A stretch of 64,000 nucleotides of DNA from Verrucomicrobiota bacterium (GCA_027493615.1 JAOSKK010000039.1:371683-435682), one strand, 5' to 3'; counted from the first letter of the stretch, positions 7,417-16,219 are shown. A program made the numbers and translations. Notes: generated by a model from the letters alone, not told the origin.

Positions 7417-8255
7417 GGCGGGACTGGCGACTCGCGGTGCACGAGTCCCGAGCGCCGGAGCAGCGCGGCGATGAGCAGCAAGGCGGAGGAGAAGAGAACG
7501 ATGACTGCGCCGCTTGGCAGGTCGGTGGCGGCGGCGATCAGGAAGCCGCCCAGGCCGCTGAGGGCGCCCAACGCGGCAGACAGGAGCAAGGCGTGCCGAC
7601 AACCGCGCGCGAGCTGGAACGCGGCGGCCGCCGGGTTGCTGATCAGGCTGTAGATCATGAGACCGCCGACGGTCTGGAAGTTCACCGTGAGGATGGCGGC
7701 GGCGAGCACGAGGAAGCCGGTCCAGACGGCGGTGGCACGGATGCCAGCGGCCTCGGCGTCCGCGCGGGAGAAGAGGATGGCGCGGAGTTCCTTGAAGAAG
7801 ACCGCCAGGTACGCGGCGAGGGCGAGGGAGGCGAGCAGCATGAGGCGGACGTCGGTCCAGCGGCAGAAGTTGAGGCTGCCCCAGAGAAGGCTGCGGACGT
7901 CGTGGTCGCTGCGGCCCAGGACGCCATAGAGGCCGATGCCGAGGAAGGCCAGACCCATGGTGGTCGAGAACAGGAAGCTCAGCATCGTGTTGTCGTCGAG
8001 GCGGGCGCGCTGCGGATTCACCAGGCCGAGGGCCAGGGCGGTGAGGATCGCGCCGGCGAGTGCCGGGAGGAGCAGGGTCTGGCCTGTGAGACCCGCGAGG
8101 CCGCCGAACACCGCCCCGGCAAGCGCGGCGTGTGCCACGCAGACCCCGAGGAAGGGAATGCGCATGCCGACAATGAACGTGCCAAGGACGCCGCTCGAGG
8201 CCCCTGCCAGGGTGCCGCCCACCATCACCGGCGCCCAGAAAACCACGTCAAGCAT
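7413..8255 (-). CDS. znuB: Zinc/manganese-type ABC transporter permease (ZnuB/MntB-like)
   Basis: The 280-residue membrane protein starts at 8255 (MLDVVFWAPVMVGGTLAG) and contains eight or nine hydrophobic segments of the ABC-3 permease family, with the family blocks MRIPFLGVCVAHAALAGAVFG and LLWGSLNF and the late segment VGGLMIYSLISNPAAAA. Its start overlaps the end of the ATPase gene by 8 bp, so the two are translationally coupled. It would form the inner-membrane channel that imports a divalent metal together with the ATPase (8248-9060) and the substrate-binding protein (11849-12811). Zinc versus manganese cannot be decided from this sequence. It is the last gene of the operon and ends inside the palindromic repeat. 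Confidence 0.88.
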   Translation of the reverse strand: MLDVVFWAPVMVGGTLAGASSGVLGTFIVGMRIPFLGVCVAHAALAGAVFGGLAGLTGQTLLLPALAGAILTALALGLVNPQRARLDDNTMLSFLFSTTMGLAFLGIGLYGVLGRSDHDVRSLLWGSLNFCRWTDVRLMLLASLALAAYLAVFFKELRAILFSRADAEAAGIRATAVWTGFLVLAAAILTVNFQTVGGLMIYSLISNPAAAAFQLARGCRHALLLSAALGALSGLGGFLIAAATDLPSGAVIVLFSSALLLIAALLRRSGLVHRESPVPP

Positions 8256-9060
8256 GCGCGGTCCTCCGGGGCACGAGGGCGTGCCTGCCGTTGCCGTGGA
8301 GCGCCTGCAACGTGTCGCCGTAGAGGGTCGCGACGCGTTCGGGGGTGAAGACGGTTTCGGGCGAGCCGCTCGCGGCCACGCGCCCGGCATCGAGCAACCA
8401 CACGTGGCGGCACGCCGGAGGCAGCACCTCGAGTTCGTGGCAGACGAGGACGACGGTGAGGCGGGTTTGGACGAAGAGGGACTCGATGGTTTCGACGAGG
8501 CGTTCGCGCCAGCCGAGGTCGAGGTTGGCGGTGGGTTCATCCAGGAGGAGCAACTCGGGTTCCTGGGCCATGGCGCGGGCCAGGATGGTCTTGCGCTGTT
8601 CGCCGCCCGAAATCTGGCTGAAGGGACGTTGCGCAAGAGGGGTCAGGCCGAGGCGATCCAACCAGGTGTCCACCGTCTCCCCAGTCCTGAGGGGGCGAGG
8701 CGCCGGCCGAGACCGGCCCGGGCGGTGCGGCCGATGGCGACGACTTCGCGGACGGTGAGCGGCAACTCGCTGCGGGCGGGCAGCAGTTGGGGCACATAGC
8801 CAATGCGCCGGCGCAAGGCGGCCAGGGCGGCGCCGCGCAGCGCCTGGACCGGTTGGCCGAGCACCGAGAGTTCGCCACCGGCGGGGGATCAAACCGAGGC
8901 AGGCGCGCAGGAGGGTGGTCTTTCCTGCACCGTTGGGGCCCATGAGGGCGTGAATGCTGCCGGTTTCCGTGCGTCCGTAGTCGAGTTCGAGGACGGGGCG
9001 GTGCCCGACGTGGAGGTGCAGGTGGCGCCACTCGATGGCGGGTGGGTCAGTAACGGGCAT
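8248..9060 (-). CDS. znuC: Zinc/manganese-type ABC transporter ATP-binding protein, with two compensating frameshifts
   Basis: It starts at 9060 (MPVTDPPAIEWRHLHLHVGH) and shows Walker A GPNGAGKTT, signature SGGEQRKT, Walker B LLLLDEPT and the switch histidine in VLVCHELE. Between about 8885 and 8690 the frame is displaced; the missing part reads in another frame as LGQPVQALRGAALAALRRRI then GYVPQLLPARSELPLTVREV, which contains the Q-loop. With both shifts repaired the length (about 270 residues) is normal for the ZnuC/MntA family. The start lies 14 bp inside the end of the upstream prepilin-like gene. It energises the permease encoded immediately downstream. Confidence 0.87.
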   Translation of the reverse strand: MPVTDPPAIEWRHLHLHVGHRPVLELDYGRTETGSIHALMGPNGAGKTTLLRACLGLIPRRWRTLGARPTGPGAARRRPGRLAPAHWLCAPTAARPQRVAAHRPRSRRHRPHRPGRSRPAPRPLRTGETVDTWLDRLGLTPLAQRPFSQISGGEQRKTILARAMAQEPELLLLDEPTANLDLGWRERLVETIESLFVQTRLTVVLVCHELEVLPPACRHVWLLDAGRVAASGSPETVFTPERVATLYGDTLQALHGNGRHALVPRRTAHA

Positions 9061-9835
9061 CGGCCTGCTCGAGCACCCGGAGGATGGTGTTGAAAGCATC
9101 GCGGATGTCAGCGTAGGTGCGCAGATCGACGGTGAACCGCTGGTCCTGGTTGTTGCGGGATACTACGCTGCCATCGGCATGGAGGACGTTGGCGAGCTTC
9201 ATGCGGTGATGGGTGCGGGGTTTCATGTTGAAGGAGGCCAGATCGGGCGGGCTGAGGAACTGGGTGTCCAGGGCGAGGGCGCGGATCGGCAAGCCTTCGC
9301 GGTTGAGGCCGAGGTTGTCGAGTCGCAGGTGGTCGGAGCCCGGAGGTTCCTGGGGATCGTCGAAGAGACGCGTGTTGCTGCCGTGGCGGTAGTAGTAGCT
9401 GCTTTGCGCCTGGTGCACGCCCACGCGGGCCAGTTCGGCGGAGGCGTCGAGGGGTTGGTCGCTGCCTGGACAAAACAAGGCGCGAGGGGTGTCGCTGAGG
9501 TAATGGGCCAACAGCAACCCGAGGCCTGCGGGCGCGCCGTTCTGGAGGGACAAGAGGCTCGTGGGGGCGCCGGTCGAGGGATAGAAGCTCGCGGGGCTGG
9601 TGAAAGGGGGTGCCTTGGGGCCGAAGGGGATGAGCCCGTGGTAGTCTGTCGAGTAGCCCCGGATGGCCAGGCCGATCTGGCGAAGGTTGTTCAGGCAGGA
9701 GGCGCGGCGACCAGCCTGTTGGGCGGAGGCCAACGCGGGTACAAGCAGGGCCGCGAGCAGACCCAAGACCGCGATGACGACCAGCAGTTCAATGAGCGTG
9801 AAGCCGTCGCGAGCCGGGGACCGGAGGGAGCGCAT
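9047..9835 (-). CDS. Prepilin-type (type II pseudopilin-like) protein, metal-transporter operon copy C
   Basis: The 262-residue protein carries an N-terminal prepilin leader and methylation motif (GFTLIELLVVIAVLGLLAAL) directly after a basic leader; a prepilin peptidase would cleave before the phenylalanine. The conserved SCLNNLRQIGLAIRGYSTDY follows, as in the large H-X9-DG (DUF1559-like) pseudopilin class. The end contains HHRMKLANVLHADGS, the H...DG block. It overlaps the ATPase gene by 14 bp and follows the secreted paralog (9850-10797) after 14 bp, so it is an operon member. It may form part of a short pilus or secretion device, but no assembly ATPase or secretin gene is in the window. 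Confidence 0.87.
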   Translation of the reverse strand: MRSLRSPARDGFTLIELLVVIAVLGLLAALLVPALASAQQAGRRASCLNNLRQIGLAIRGYSTDYHGLIPFGPKAPPFTSPASFYPSTGAPTSLLSLQNGAPAGLGLLLAHYLSDTPRALFCPGSDQPLDASAELARVGVHQAQSSYYYRHGSNTRLFDDPQEPPGSDHLRLDNLGLNREGLPIRALALDTQFLSPPDLASFNMKPRTHHRMKLANVLHADGSVVSRNNQDQRFTVDLRTYADIRDAFNTILRVLEQADARY

Positions 9836-9849
9836 GGGCAGGATCGTCC

Positions 9850-10797
9850 TCAGTCCAGTTGCCGGGCCGAATAGAACCGCGCGGCGGCGCCGGTGACAGG
9901 CTCGGAGAAGGTGACGCGACCGCTAAGGTTGGTCACGGTTCCCACGCGTTCCCAGTTCGCGGAGCTTGACGCGAGTCCCGGGGAAGCCAGCACTTCGAAG
10001 ATCTGCCCCACGTCGCCCTCGAGGTCGAACTGGAACTGACCTTCCACCACGCGGGGATCACGCAGCCCCAGTTCCGACGTGGCCTGCAGTCGCACGTGGT
10101 CGAGGTCCCAGTAGCCCCCTTGGGTGTCGGGAGTCACGGTCGACAAAAACCGCACACCGATGGGGCGGCCGTGCCAGGCATCGGTGCGCTGCACGATCGG
10201 CGTGCGAACCTCATAATCCAGAAACTGCTTGGGACTGCCGAACAAACCGGGCCGGTTCGTCACCGTGGTGGTGGCGAGGACCGTCGTCGCCCCGGAGTCA
10301 TCGCGGTAGTACAAGCTCAGTTCGAGGGTGGCACCGTCCGCCATGTTCCCGCCGCCGCCGAGGATCCCCACGGCGAGGCGGTAAGCCCGGCCGGCTTGAA
10401 ACGTGGCCTCCGGAACCGTGCCGGTTCCCGTGAGTTCCTGGAACAAGCCCACCGCAGGCACGGCAAACAGCCAGGCCGCCTGGTTGCCATGGCAGTTGAC
10501 GATGTGGTCGGCGCTGGAGGGCGGCGTGTTCAGAAAGAGGCCCGTGAGCTGTTCCCAGAGAAATCCGCCACTCTCGTCGTACCAGTCCGGCTTGGGCGAC
10601 CGCTGCCAGGCGTCGATAATCGTGGAGACAAAGAGAGTGCTCGGGAGCTCGAAGGAAGGATTCGCGATCGCAAGGTCAGCCGCCAAGACCCCGCCGAGCG
10701 GGTGAGCCGCGGTTGCCCCGACGGCGAGTGCGATCGCGCAGAGCCGACGGCTCGGCTCCCGCCGCATCCCGCGGGCGCTGGTCCACCATTTCCTCAT
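9850..10797 (-). CDS. Exported carbohydrate-binding-like protein, paralog 1 of a pair in the metal-transporter operon
   Basis: The 315-residue product starts MRKWWTSARGMRREPSRRLC followed by a signal segment, then the mature motif IANPSFELP. The body reads as a jelly-roll: ADHIVNCHGNQAAWLFAVP, ILGGGGNMADGATLELSLYY, YWDLDHVRL. It ends in a short beta domain (FSEPVTGAAARFYSARQLD) of a type often found at the C-terminus of verrucomicrobial exported proteins. It is clearly homologous to the neighbour at 10801-11626: both share NPSFE/NASFE, N..GNQAA/H.NQAA..FA and YWD(L/A)DHVRL. The gap between them is 3 bp. The role within a transporter operon is unknown; a cell-surface ligand-binding protein is the simplest guess. 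Confidence 0.8.
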   Translation of the reverse strand: MRKWWTSARGMRREPSRRLCAIALAVGATAAHPLGGVLAADLAIANPSFELPSTLFVSTIIDAWQRSPKPDWYDESGGFLWEQLTGLFLNTPPSSADHIVNCHGNQAAWLFAVPAVGLFQELTGTGTVPEATFQAGRAYRLAVGILGGGGNMADGATLELSLYYRDDSGATTVLATTTVTNRPGLFGSPKQFLDYEVRTPIVQRTDAWHGRPIGVRFLSTVTPDTQGGYWDLDHVRLQATSELGLRDPRVVEGQFQFDLEGDVGQIFEVLASPGLASSSANWERVGTVTNLSGRVTFSEPVTGAAARFYSARQLD

Positions 10798-10800
10798 GGG

Positions 10801-11626
10801 CTAAGGCCGTTTGCCGGGCGCCGTGGAACGGGCCCACACACGGCGCCGACGGGCGAGCAGAAGCGCTCCCAAACCCACCCAGAGCAGATGTTGAGCGGCG
10901 GGTTCGGGCACCACCGCGAGGCGGACGTGGTCGGCATCCCAATAGCCGGCACCCGTGCCGGAGGTCGAAACCAGGCGAACGCCGATGTTCTGCCCTTCCC
11001 AGGCGTCGCCCGGCTGCACCGTGGGCACCGTGGCGCTGAAGTCGTAGAGCATGCGGGCGGTGGGGAAGTTGGCGGGCGTGTAGGCGACCGAGGAGGTGGT
11101 CACGGGCACCAGGCTGCCCGCGCCATCGCGGTAGTAGAGGCTCAGGGCAATGGTGTTGCCTTCCGGGATGCCGCCTCCGCCCATCAGCCCCACGGTCATG
11201 GTGTACGCGAATCCAGCCTGATAGCGGACGTCCAGGTCCTGATAGAGGCCGACCTCCGGCAGCGCGAAAAGGTAAGCGGCTTGGTTGAGGTGCACGTTGG
11301 CGATGTGGTCGTCCGCCCCGACAGGCGTGTTGGGGAAGACCCCCGAGAGTTGGTCCCAAGTGATTCCGCCCGTCGCCGCCGGATCGAACCAGGCCGGTTG
11401 CGGTGTCTTGAGCCAATCGTCGATGATGGGGCTGGCTGGGAAGCCGGGCGGGGGGCGATTCGAAGGAGGCGTTGGGCACCGGCAGGCTGACCGCGTGGAG
11501 GAGTGCCAGCGAGCTGCTGGCCGCGAGGACCCAGGCGCCCAGGCCGATGCGCGCGCCCAGACGTGGGTGGGCTCGCCGCGGCAGCGCTGCCGGTCTGGCA
11601 ATCAAGAGCTGTAGGTTCGTATGCAT
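10801..11626 (-). CDS. PEP-CTERM protein, paralog 2 of the pair in the metal-transporter operon, frameshifted
   Basis: Translation starts at 11626 (MHTNLQLLIARPAALPRRAH), with a signal segment WVLAASSSLALLHA and mature start LPVPNASFESPP. A single shift near 11455, in a G run, is needed to continue GFPASPIIDDWLKTPQPAWF. Shared blocks with the downstream paralog are DDHIANVHLNQAAYLFALP, GLMGGGGIPEGNTIALSLYY and GYWDADHVRL. Unlike the paralog it ends in a PEP-CTERM sorting signal: VPEPAAQHL, a hydrophobic helix and RRRR. Such proteins are normally processed by exosortase and anchored or released at the surface. The 222-bp gap to the substrate-binding gene upstream is the largest inside the cluster. 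Confidence 0.8.
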
Positions 11627-11848
11627 TTTCACAGATGATCCCAAGTTTGCGCACCGTTGGCGTCGTGCAAGCTCGGTGTCGGGATCGCCCGAAGATATGA
11701 CCGGTGCGCTGGAAAGTCTGCGCACGCGAGCGGCTTCGGATTCAAGCCGTTTCTTGCGTCCTGGGGGCGTGCTGCCGTGGCGTCCGAGGGGGTGCGCTGG
11801 GGGGCGGCGGCGAGGCGGGTCTTCCTGCCACAGGGCGCCTGGCGCATA

Positions 11849-12811
11849 CTATCTACTGACCCCTCCGGTCAGGGCGGCGACGTTGCCCTGCAGCAGATCG
11901 TCGAAGCGGACCCCGCCGTCGTGCACCCAAGGGAAGTTGTCCAAAACCACCACCGCACAGCCCAGTCGGGCCGCCAGCGCGTCCGCGGTGCGACGGCCCT
12001 CAGGGCGGTTGGCGATCACAAGCCGCACCGCAGCGGGCTTGCCCGCGGCGAGGGCCGTCTCCAGGTCGTGAATGCCGGCCGTGTCCGCCCCACGAAACGT
12101 CGCCACAACCTCGAGGCCGAGCCACTCGCAGAACTCGCGTTGGTGGCCGCTGGCGAGGACCGGGACCCCGCGGAGTCCCGCCTGGGCGATGTGATTGGTC
12201 GCGTCGCTCGCCAGGGTCGCCAGACGCCGGGCGATGTCCTCGACCCGCGACGCGGCCTCCGCCGGCGTGAGCCAGCCAAGCTGGACGAACTGATCGGCGG
12301 CTTGCCGACAGGCATTGAGGTAACGATCGGGTCGGGACAGTCCACCTCCAGGCGCCACCTCAATCACGGCTGGGCCTTTGGTGAAGAGGTGGGCAAGCCG
12401 CGCGTCCAGTGCTCGCTGGAAATCGAACCGCAGCAGGAGCCGGCACCCGCGGAGTTCCTGCACCTGGCTGGGTCGAAGGTCGAAATGCCCAGGACATGTG
12501 CCCGGCTCAGCCAGGCGGACGATTTGCAGGCCGGTGCCGAGCAAATCACGGGCGACGGCTTCCAGGTAGGTGGTGGTGGTGGCGAGGCGAAGCACGTCCG
12601 ATGCGGGCCCGGCCCGATGACAACCGGGGAGGAGCAGCGACGCCAAGAGCAGGAGGAAGGTCAGCACCCGGCCCGGCGGGTTCGGACGGTGGGATGGGGG
12701 GAGTTCCCCTGGCCTCCGCAGCCATGCCCGGGGCCATGAACCGGCGACGCTGCAGGCGGGAAGCCTGCACGACAGGAATCCGCGAAGGAACGTGGAGGCA
12801 GGCAGACTCAT
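11849..12811 (-). CDS. znuA: Metal ABC transporter substrate-binding lipoprotein (ZnuA-like, divergent metal site)
   Basis: ATG 12811 overlaps the stop of the preceding gene as ATGA. A lipoprotein signal (LTFLLLLASLLLPGC) appears only at residue 50, so the GTG at 12667 may be the real start; the extra N-terminus is encoded across a small hairpin (12751-12769). The mature part has the TroA-like opening LRLATTTTYLEAVARDLLG. The usual DPHxxEP motif is replaced by CPGHFDLRPSQVQEL (His109 from 12811), and a second histidine lies in ASGHQREFCEWLGLEV (His223). I do not find the DPHxWL motif that provides the central ligand in ZnuA/MntC. It ends VRFDDLLQGNVAALTGG. The metal bound is therefore uncertain. 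Confidence 0.82.
   Translation of the reverse strand: MSLPASTFLRGFLSCRLPACSVAGSWPRAWLRRPGELPPSHRPNPPGRVLTFLLLLASLLLPGCHRAGPASDVLRLATTTTYLEAVARDLLGTGLQIVRLAEPGTCPGHFDLRPSQVQELRGCRLLLRFDFQRALDARLAHLFTKGPAVIEVAPGGGLSRPDRYLNACRQAADQFVQLGWLTPAEAASRVEDIARRLATLASDATNHIAQAGLRGVPVLASGHQREFCEWLGLEVVATFRGADTAGIHDLETALAAGKPAAVRLVIANRPEGRRTADALAARLGCAVVVLDNFPWVHDGGVRFDDLLQGNVAALTGGVSR
12751..12769. repeat. Short hairpin inside the 5' end of the substrate-binding gene
   Basis: TGCAGGC at 12751-12757 and GCCTGCA at 12763-12769 form a perfect 7-bp stem with a 5-nt loop. It falls in the unusual N-terminal extension between the ATG at 12811 and the GTG at 12667. It may be a small inserted repeat or a translational hairpin. 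Confidence 0.45.
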
Positions 12812-13444
12812 GGGCTCTTGCGCTGTAGCCCGTCGCGGTCGGCGAACCGGACGATCACCCCGCTGTCGCCGGCGCGGCGATACCAGGAGTCGGCGCTGAG
12901 CGGGGCCCGGCTGCTACGACTCTTGGGGCTGTCGGGTCGCGGGCCCAGGCTCCAGACGACCCACCGGACCGGGCTGGTGAGGGGGTCCCGATGGTACTCG
13001 CCTTCCATGCCGGCGAAGGTCGCGAGGTTGTCCGGCACCCAGAGCTCGTAGTTGTTGACGGGATCGCCATTGAGGAGTTGGGGGCCGGGAGCGGCGTACT
13101 TGTAAGTGTGCCCGACGGCAAAGGGATCTTCGAGGTTGGCCTCGCGTCCAGCCTGGGGGCTGCGAGGGAGGTAACGTTGATCGGCCAACTCAACCGGCAG
13201 GGGGCACCAGTGCGTCGCGAGGTCCGGAGTTGCAGTTGACGCGGACTGGCGGGACGCGGCCGGCATAGTCGTCGCTGTACATCTGGAGCGCGATGCCGAT
13301 CCCGTAGAGTTCGGCGTGGACCTTGATGACCCTGGCTCTCTCCCTGGCCCGGGTCAGGGCCGGGAAGCTGAGGCTGGTGAGGATCCCCAGGACCGCCATG
13401 ACGACCAGGAGTTCTACCAGGGTGAACGCGGCGGGGCGGCGCAT
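12808..13444 (-). CDS. Prepilin-type protein, metal-transporter operon copy B, frameshifted
   Basis: It starts at 13444 with a six-residue leader and AFTLVELLVVMAVLGILTSL, the type IV prepilin cleavage/methylation signal, followed by a helix with RARERARVIKVHAELYGIG and a MYSDDY block. Near 13235 the frame shifts; the continuation PDLATHWCPLPVELADQRYL and later DPVNNYELWVPDNLATFAGM ends at 12808. The mature size (about 210 residues) fits pseudopilins of the verrucomicrobial type with a cysteine-containing globular part. It is 4 bp downstream of prepilin copy A and overlaps the substrate-binding gene by the ATGA junction, so all three are translated together. Confidence 0.83.
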
Positions 13445-13448
13445 GGGA

Positions 13449-14354
13449 TCAGGGGCCTTGGCGCAGCCGGGTGGCAGGCCAGTTCACGGGCACGTCCGGC
13501 AGGGTGGGAATGGCCTGCGGGTCATTCCAGCCGTTCCAGAGCCGGTTGTTGCGGCTGGCGGTGGCGGGCGGTAACGATTCGGCGTGGCCATCGAGGAACA
13601 TGAGGTTCGCCCGTCCGCTGTGGCGGGAGGAGAGAAACGAGGCGTATTCGTAGTAAGCCCAGCGTTCGCTTTGCTCGTGGCTGTAGGTGGGCAGGAACGG
13701 CGGGTCAATGACGTAACCGTGGTTCCCGATGCGCCGCACACTCTCGTCGGCCGGTAGCGAACTGCTGGCGGCGTGGGGTGGCAAAGGCTCATGGGGATTC
13801 TCAGTGCCGGTGCCGTCGGCGCAGCCGAAGGCGAGGGTCGAGGTTGGGGCGGGCAGGGCGCTCAACCGGACGGGGAACCGTTCGTAGTCGCCGGAGAACA
13901 GGGTTCGTGCGCTGCCAAGGAACTTGTAGTTGTAGCCGTATGGGGCATTGCGTCCCGGCAGCCATTGGGGCACCGCCGGGTCGCGGATGACGTCGTAGCC
14001 GTCGGTGATCTCGCGGGCGAAGAGGTTGAACCAGCGGGTGCGGGAGCCGTCCGGATGCCGGACCTGGTGGGGCGGAAGGAACAGGTAGGTGTCGGTGTAG
14101 AGGTGCAGGCCCAGGCCCAGTTGGCGGAGGTTGCTCCGGCAACGGATGTCCTGGGCCCGGGCTTTGGCCTGGGCCAGCGCCGGCAGGAGCATGCCGGCGA
14201 GGAGGCCGACGATGGCGATGACCACCAGCAACTCGATGAGCGTGAAAGCGGGCGACGTGGAATGCGCTCCGCTCACCAGGGGCTCCGGTGGTGCGGAGGG
14301 TTGGGGGCGCGCGAACCCGTACGTTCGGAGCCCGCGTGTCGGGCGGTCATTCAT
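13449..14354 (-). CDS. Prepilin-type protein, metal-transporter operon copy A
   Basis: The start at 14354 (MNDRPTRGLRTYGFARP) gives an unusually long leader of about 37 residues before AFTLIELLVVIAIVGLLAGM; a start closer to the motif may be used, but no better ATG is seen. The conserved CRSNLRQLGLGLHLYTDTY follows, then a globular domain with YNYKFLGSARTLFSGDYERF and near the end SSRHSGRANLMFLDGHAESL, the H-X9-DG block. At about 301 residues it is in the common DUF1559-like pseudopilin range. It is separated from the next gene by 4 bp and begins within 20 bp of the end of the exported-protein gene upstream. Confidence 0.85.
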   Translation of the reverse strand: MNDRPTRGLRTYGFARPQPSAPPEPLVSGAHSTSPAFTLIELLVVIAIVGLLAGMLLPALAQAKARAQDIRCRSNLRQLGLGLHLYTDTYLFLPPHQVRHPDGSRTRWFNLFAREITDGYDVIRDPAVPQWLPGRNAPYGYNYKFLGSARTLFSGDYERFPVRLSALPAPTSTLAFGCADGTGTENPHEPLPPHAASSSLPADESVRRIGNHGYVIDPPFLPTYSHEQSERWAYYEYASFLSSRHSGRANLMFLDGHAESLPPATASRNNRLWNGWNDPQAIPTLPDVPVNWPATRLRQGP

Positions 14355-14368
14355 CACCTTGGGCACGC

Positions 14369-15578
14369 TCAAGACGGAAGAAACGATGGGAGGCAGGGTC
14401 GAGGGGTTGTTCCACCACAAGGTGCTGGCCTTGGAGGACGGGGGGCGAGGGTCACGGGCTGCCAGGCGCCGGTCGCAAGGCTGCGGGATGACTGGAGCTG
14501 AAAACCGGTCGCGGTGGCCGGCCAGGATACCACGGCGATCTGCAAGACCGGTGGGTCGTGCAGGAACACCTCCTGCGCGAACAACTCATATCCGAAGGTG
14601 CCATCGGTGCCGGAGCCGGATTCCTGGTTGAGGATCCCCACGGCGTCGAACCAGCCGGCGGGCGGGGGTGCCCCAGTTCCCCAGGGCGGTGCGCAACGGC
14701 AGTTGACGGCCGGTGTCGTCGGTGATCACGCACTTCCGCTCGGCCCAGCGCGTGCGGCCCCAGCCGGTGGCGTCGAGCAGCCGGACCCGGGTCAGGCGCA
14801 CGCGGGTGCCCTGGTAGCGCTCGCCGCCGGTGGCGCGCGTGGCATCGAAGAGGTCCTCCCGCGTGGCCGGGTCGCCATCGTCGGGGCGCACGAGGTCGGC
14901 GAGCGTGATCAACTCGGGTGCCGGCAGGCCATAATCGGCGTGGACCAGGGTGAGGGTGAAGTCGGCTTCGGGGCTCAGGTCGTGGGCCTCGTTGAGGTTG
15001 CGTTTGCCGCCGTAGAAGAGGGAACGACGGGCGGTGACCTCGATGAGGTCGCCTTTGCGGAAGCGGTGGTGGTGGACGGGGTCGCGGCTGAGCCGCTGCA
15101 CCTCGGCGGCCCAGGCCTCGTCCGGGTAGCTCTTCGCGGAGTCGTGGAGCCAGGGGAGATTGCCGTAGTTCTGGCCCATCCAGCAGGTGGTGCCGCCGCG
15201 GTCGTCCGGATCGGCCGCCTGGAGGAAGATCTGCCACTCCCCGCCCATCCGGCCGGCACCGGCCCCGTCGTCCCAGGGCACGAAGTCCGGCGTGGCGTCG
15301 AGGCATTCCTCCGGGTCATTCAAGAGCACTCCCCGCAGGGTGATAGGGAGCGAACCGGTCCAGGCGCTGGTGCCGTCGGGTTGAACGGCCTGGAGGTTGC
15401 GGTGGGTTTCCGGGGCGGCGGCGAGGGCGGAGAGGAGGAGCACGCTGGCTGTTTGCGCCGCGAGAAGACCGAGCCGGGAGGGTCGCGATCGAGACGCTGC
15501 GGGGCGGGGGCAGTAGCGGGGTGCGGATTGACCGGGGAATGTGGCAATGTTACGATCACGGCCGGGAATATGAAGCAC
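14369..15578 (-). CDS. Exported protein of unknown function, first gene of the metal-transporter operon, frameshifted
   Basis: The start is uncertain: GTG 15578 is in frame, but a signal segment appears only at about 15470-15425 (LGLLAAQTASVLLLSALAAA). The mature protein opens APETHRNLQAVQPDGTSAW and contains LPITLRGVLLNDPEECLDAT, a block rich in His/Arg (RDPVHHHRFRKGDLIEVTA) and AERKCVITDDTGRQLPLRTA, a pattern that may indicate OB-like beta barrels. Near 14660 the frame shifts, continuing WFDAVGILNQESGSGTDGTF and ending in a FQLQSSRSLATGAWQPV module typical of verrucomicrobial exported proteins. I do not recognise the family. Position at the head of the operon suggests a role tied to the transporter or prepilins. 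Confidence 0.62.
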
Positions 15579-15585
15579 TCCCCGT

Positions 15586-16219
15586 ATGATGCCAGAGAAA
15601 ATGCGTGTGACTCGTGACGTGGCTGAAGCCGATCCGCGGCAAGCGTACTTCGACCGGCTGGCGCCCGACTGGGACCATACGGGGCCGGACCCCCAGGCCA
15701 CGCTGGCACGCCTTCGCGGGCTGGCGGGTCGTCTTGGTTTTCGCGCCGGCCTGGACGTGCTTGAGGTGGGCTGTGGGACGGGGCAAGTCAGCGGCTGGCT
15801 GGCCGAGCAGGTGGCCCCTGGGCGTGTCTGGGCCGTGGACTTCGCGCCGTTGATGCTGGTGCAAGCCCGGGCCCGCGGGTTGGACGTCGAGTTTCGCTGT
15901 GTGGATGTGTGCGTGCCGGGGGCGTTGGAGGGGCGCTTTGATCGCGTGTTCTGTTTTCATTGCTTCCCCATCTGCGGGATCCGGCGGCGGCGCTGGCGCA
16001 GATGCGCGGGTGTTTGAAGGAGAAGGGCGAGCTCCTGGTGCTGCATCTGGCGGGCAGCGCGCCGCTGAACGCCTTCCATGCGCGGATCGGGGGGCGGTGG
16101 CGGGCGACCGCTTGCCATCCGCGGCGGAATGGGAACCGCTTTTGCGGGCGGCGGGGTTGCGGGTGGTGGAACTGGAGGACCGCGAGGATCTGTTCCTCCT
16201 GCGTGCGGTGGGCGGGTGA
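15586..16219 (+). CDS. SAM-dependent methyltransferase (class I), frameshifted
   Basis: Translation starts at ATG 15586 or 15601. The first part carries YFDRLAPDWDHTG, then motif I LDVLEVGCGTGQVSGWLAEQ and VWAVDFAPLMLVQARAR, the Rossmann methyltransferase core (Methyltransf_11-like). Shifts near 15965 and near 16100 are needed: the next pieces read HLRDPAAALAQMRGCLKEKG then ELLVLHLAG, and finally AEWEPLLRAAGLRVVELEDR ending at 16219. The repaired length (about 210 residues) is normal. The substrate cannot be inferred. It is divergent from the metal-transporter operon, whose first start is only tens of bases away, so the two likely share a promoter region. Confidence 0.78.

Noticed and set aside
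15541..15570. Zur-type operator between the methyltransferase and the metal-transporter operon
   Set aside because: GTGGCAATGTTACGATCAC has palindromic ends but no matching core; too little symmetry to claim a metal-regulator site.
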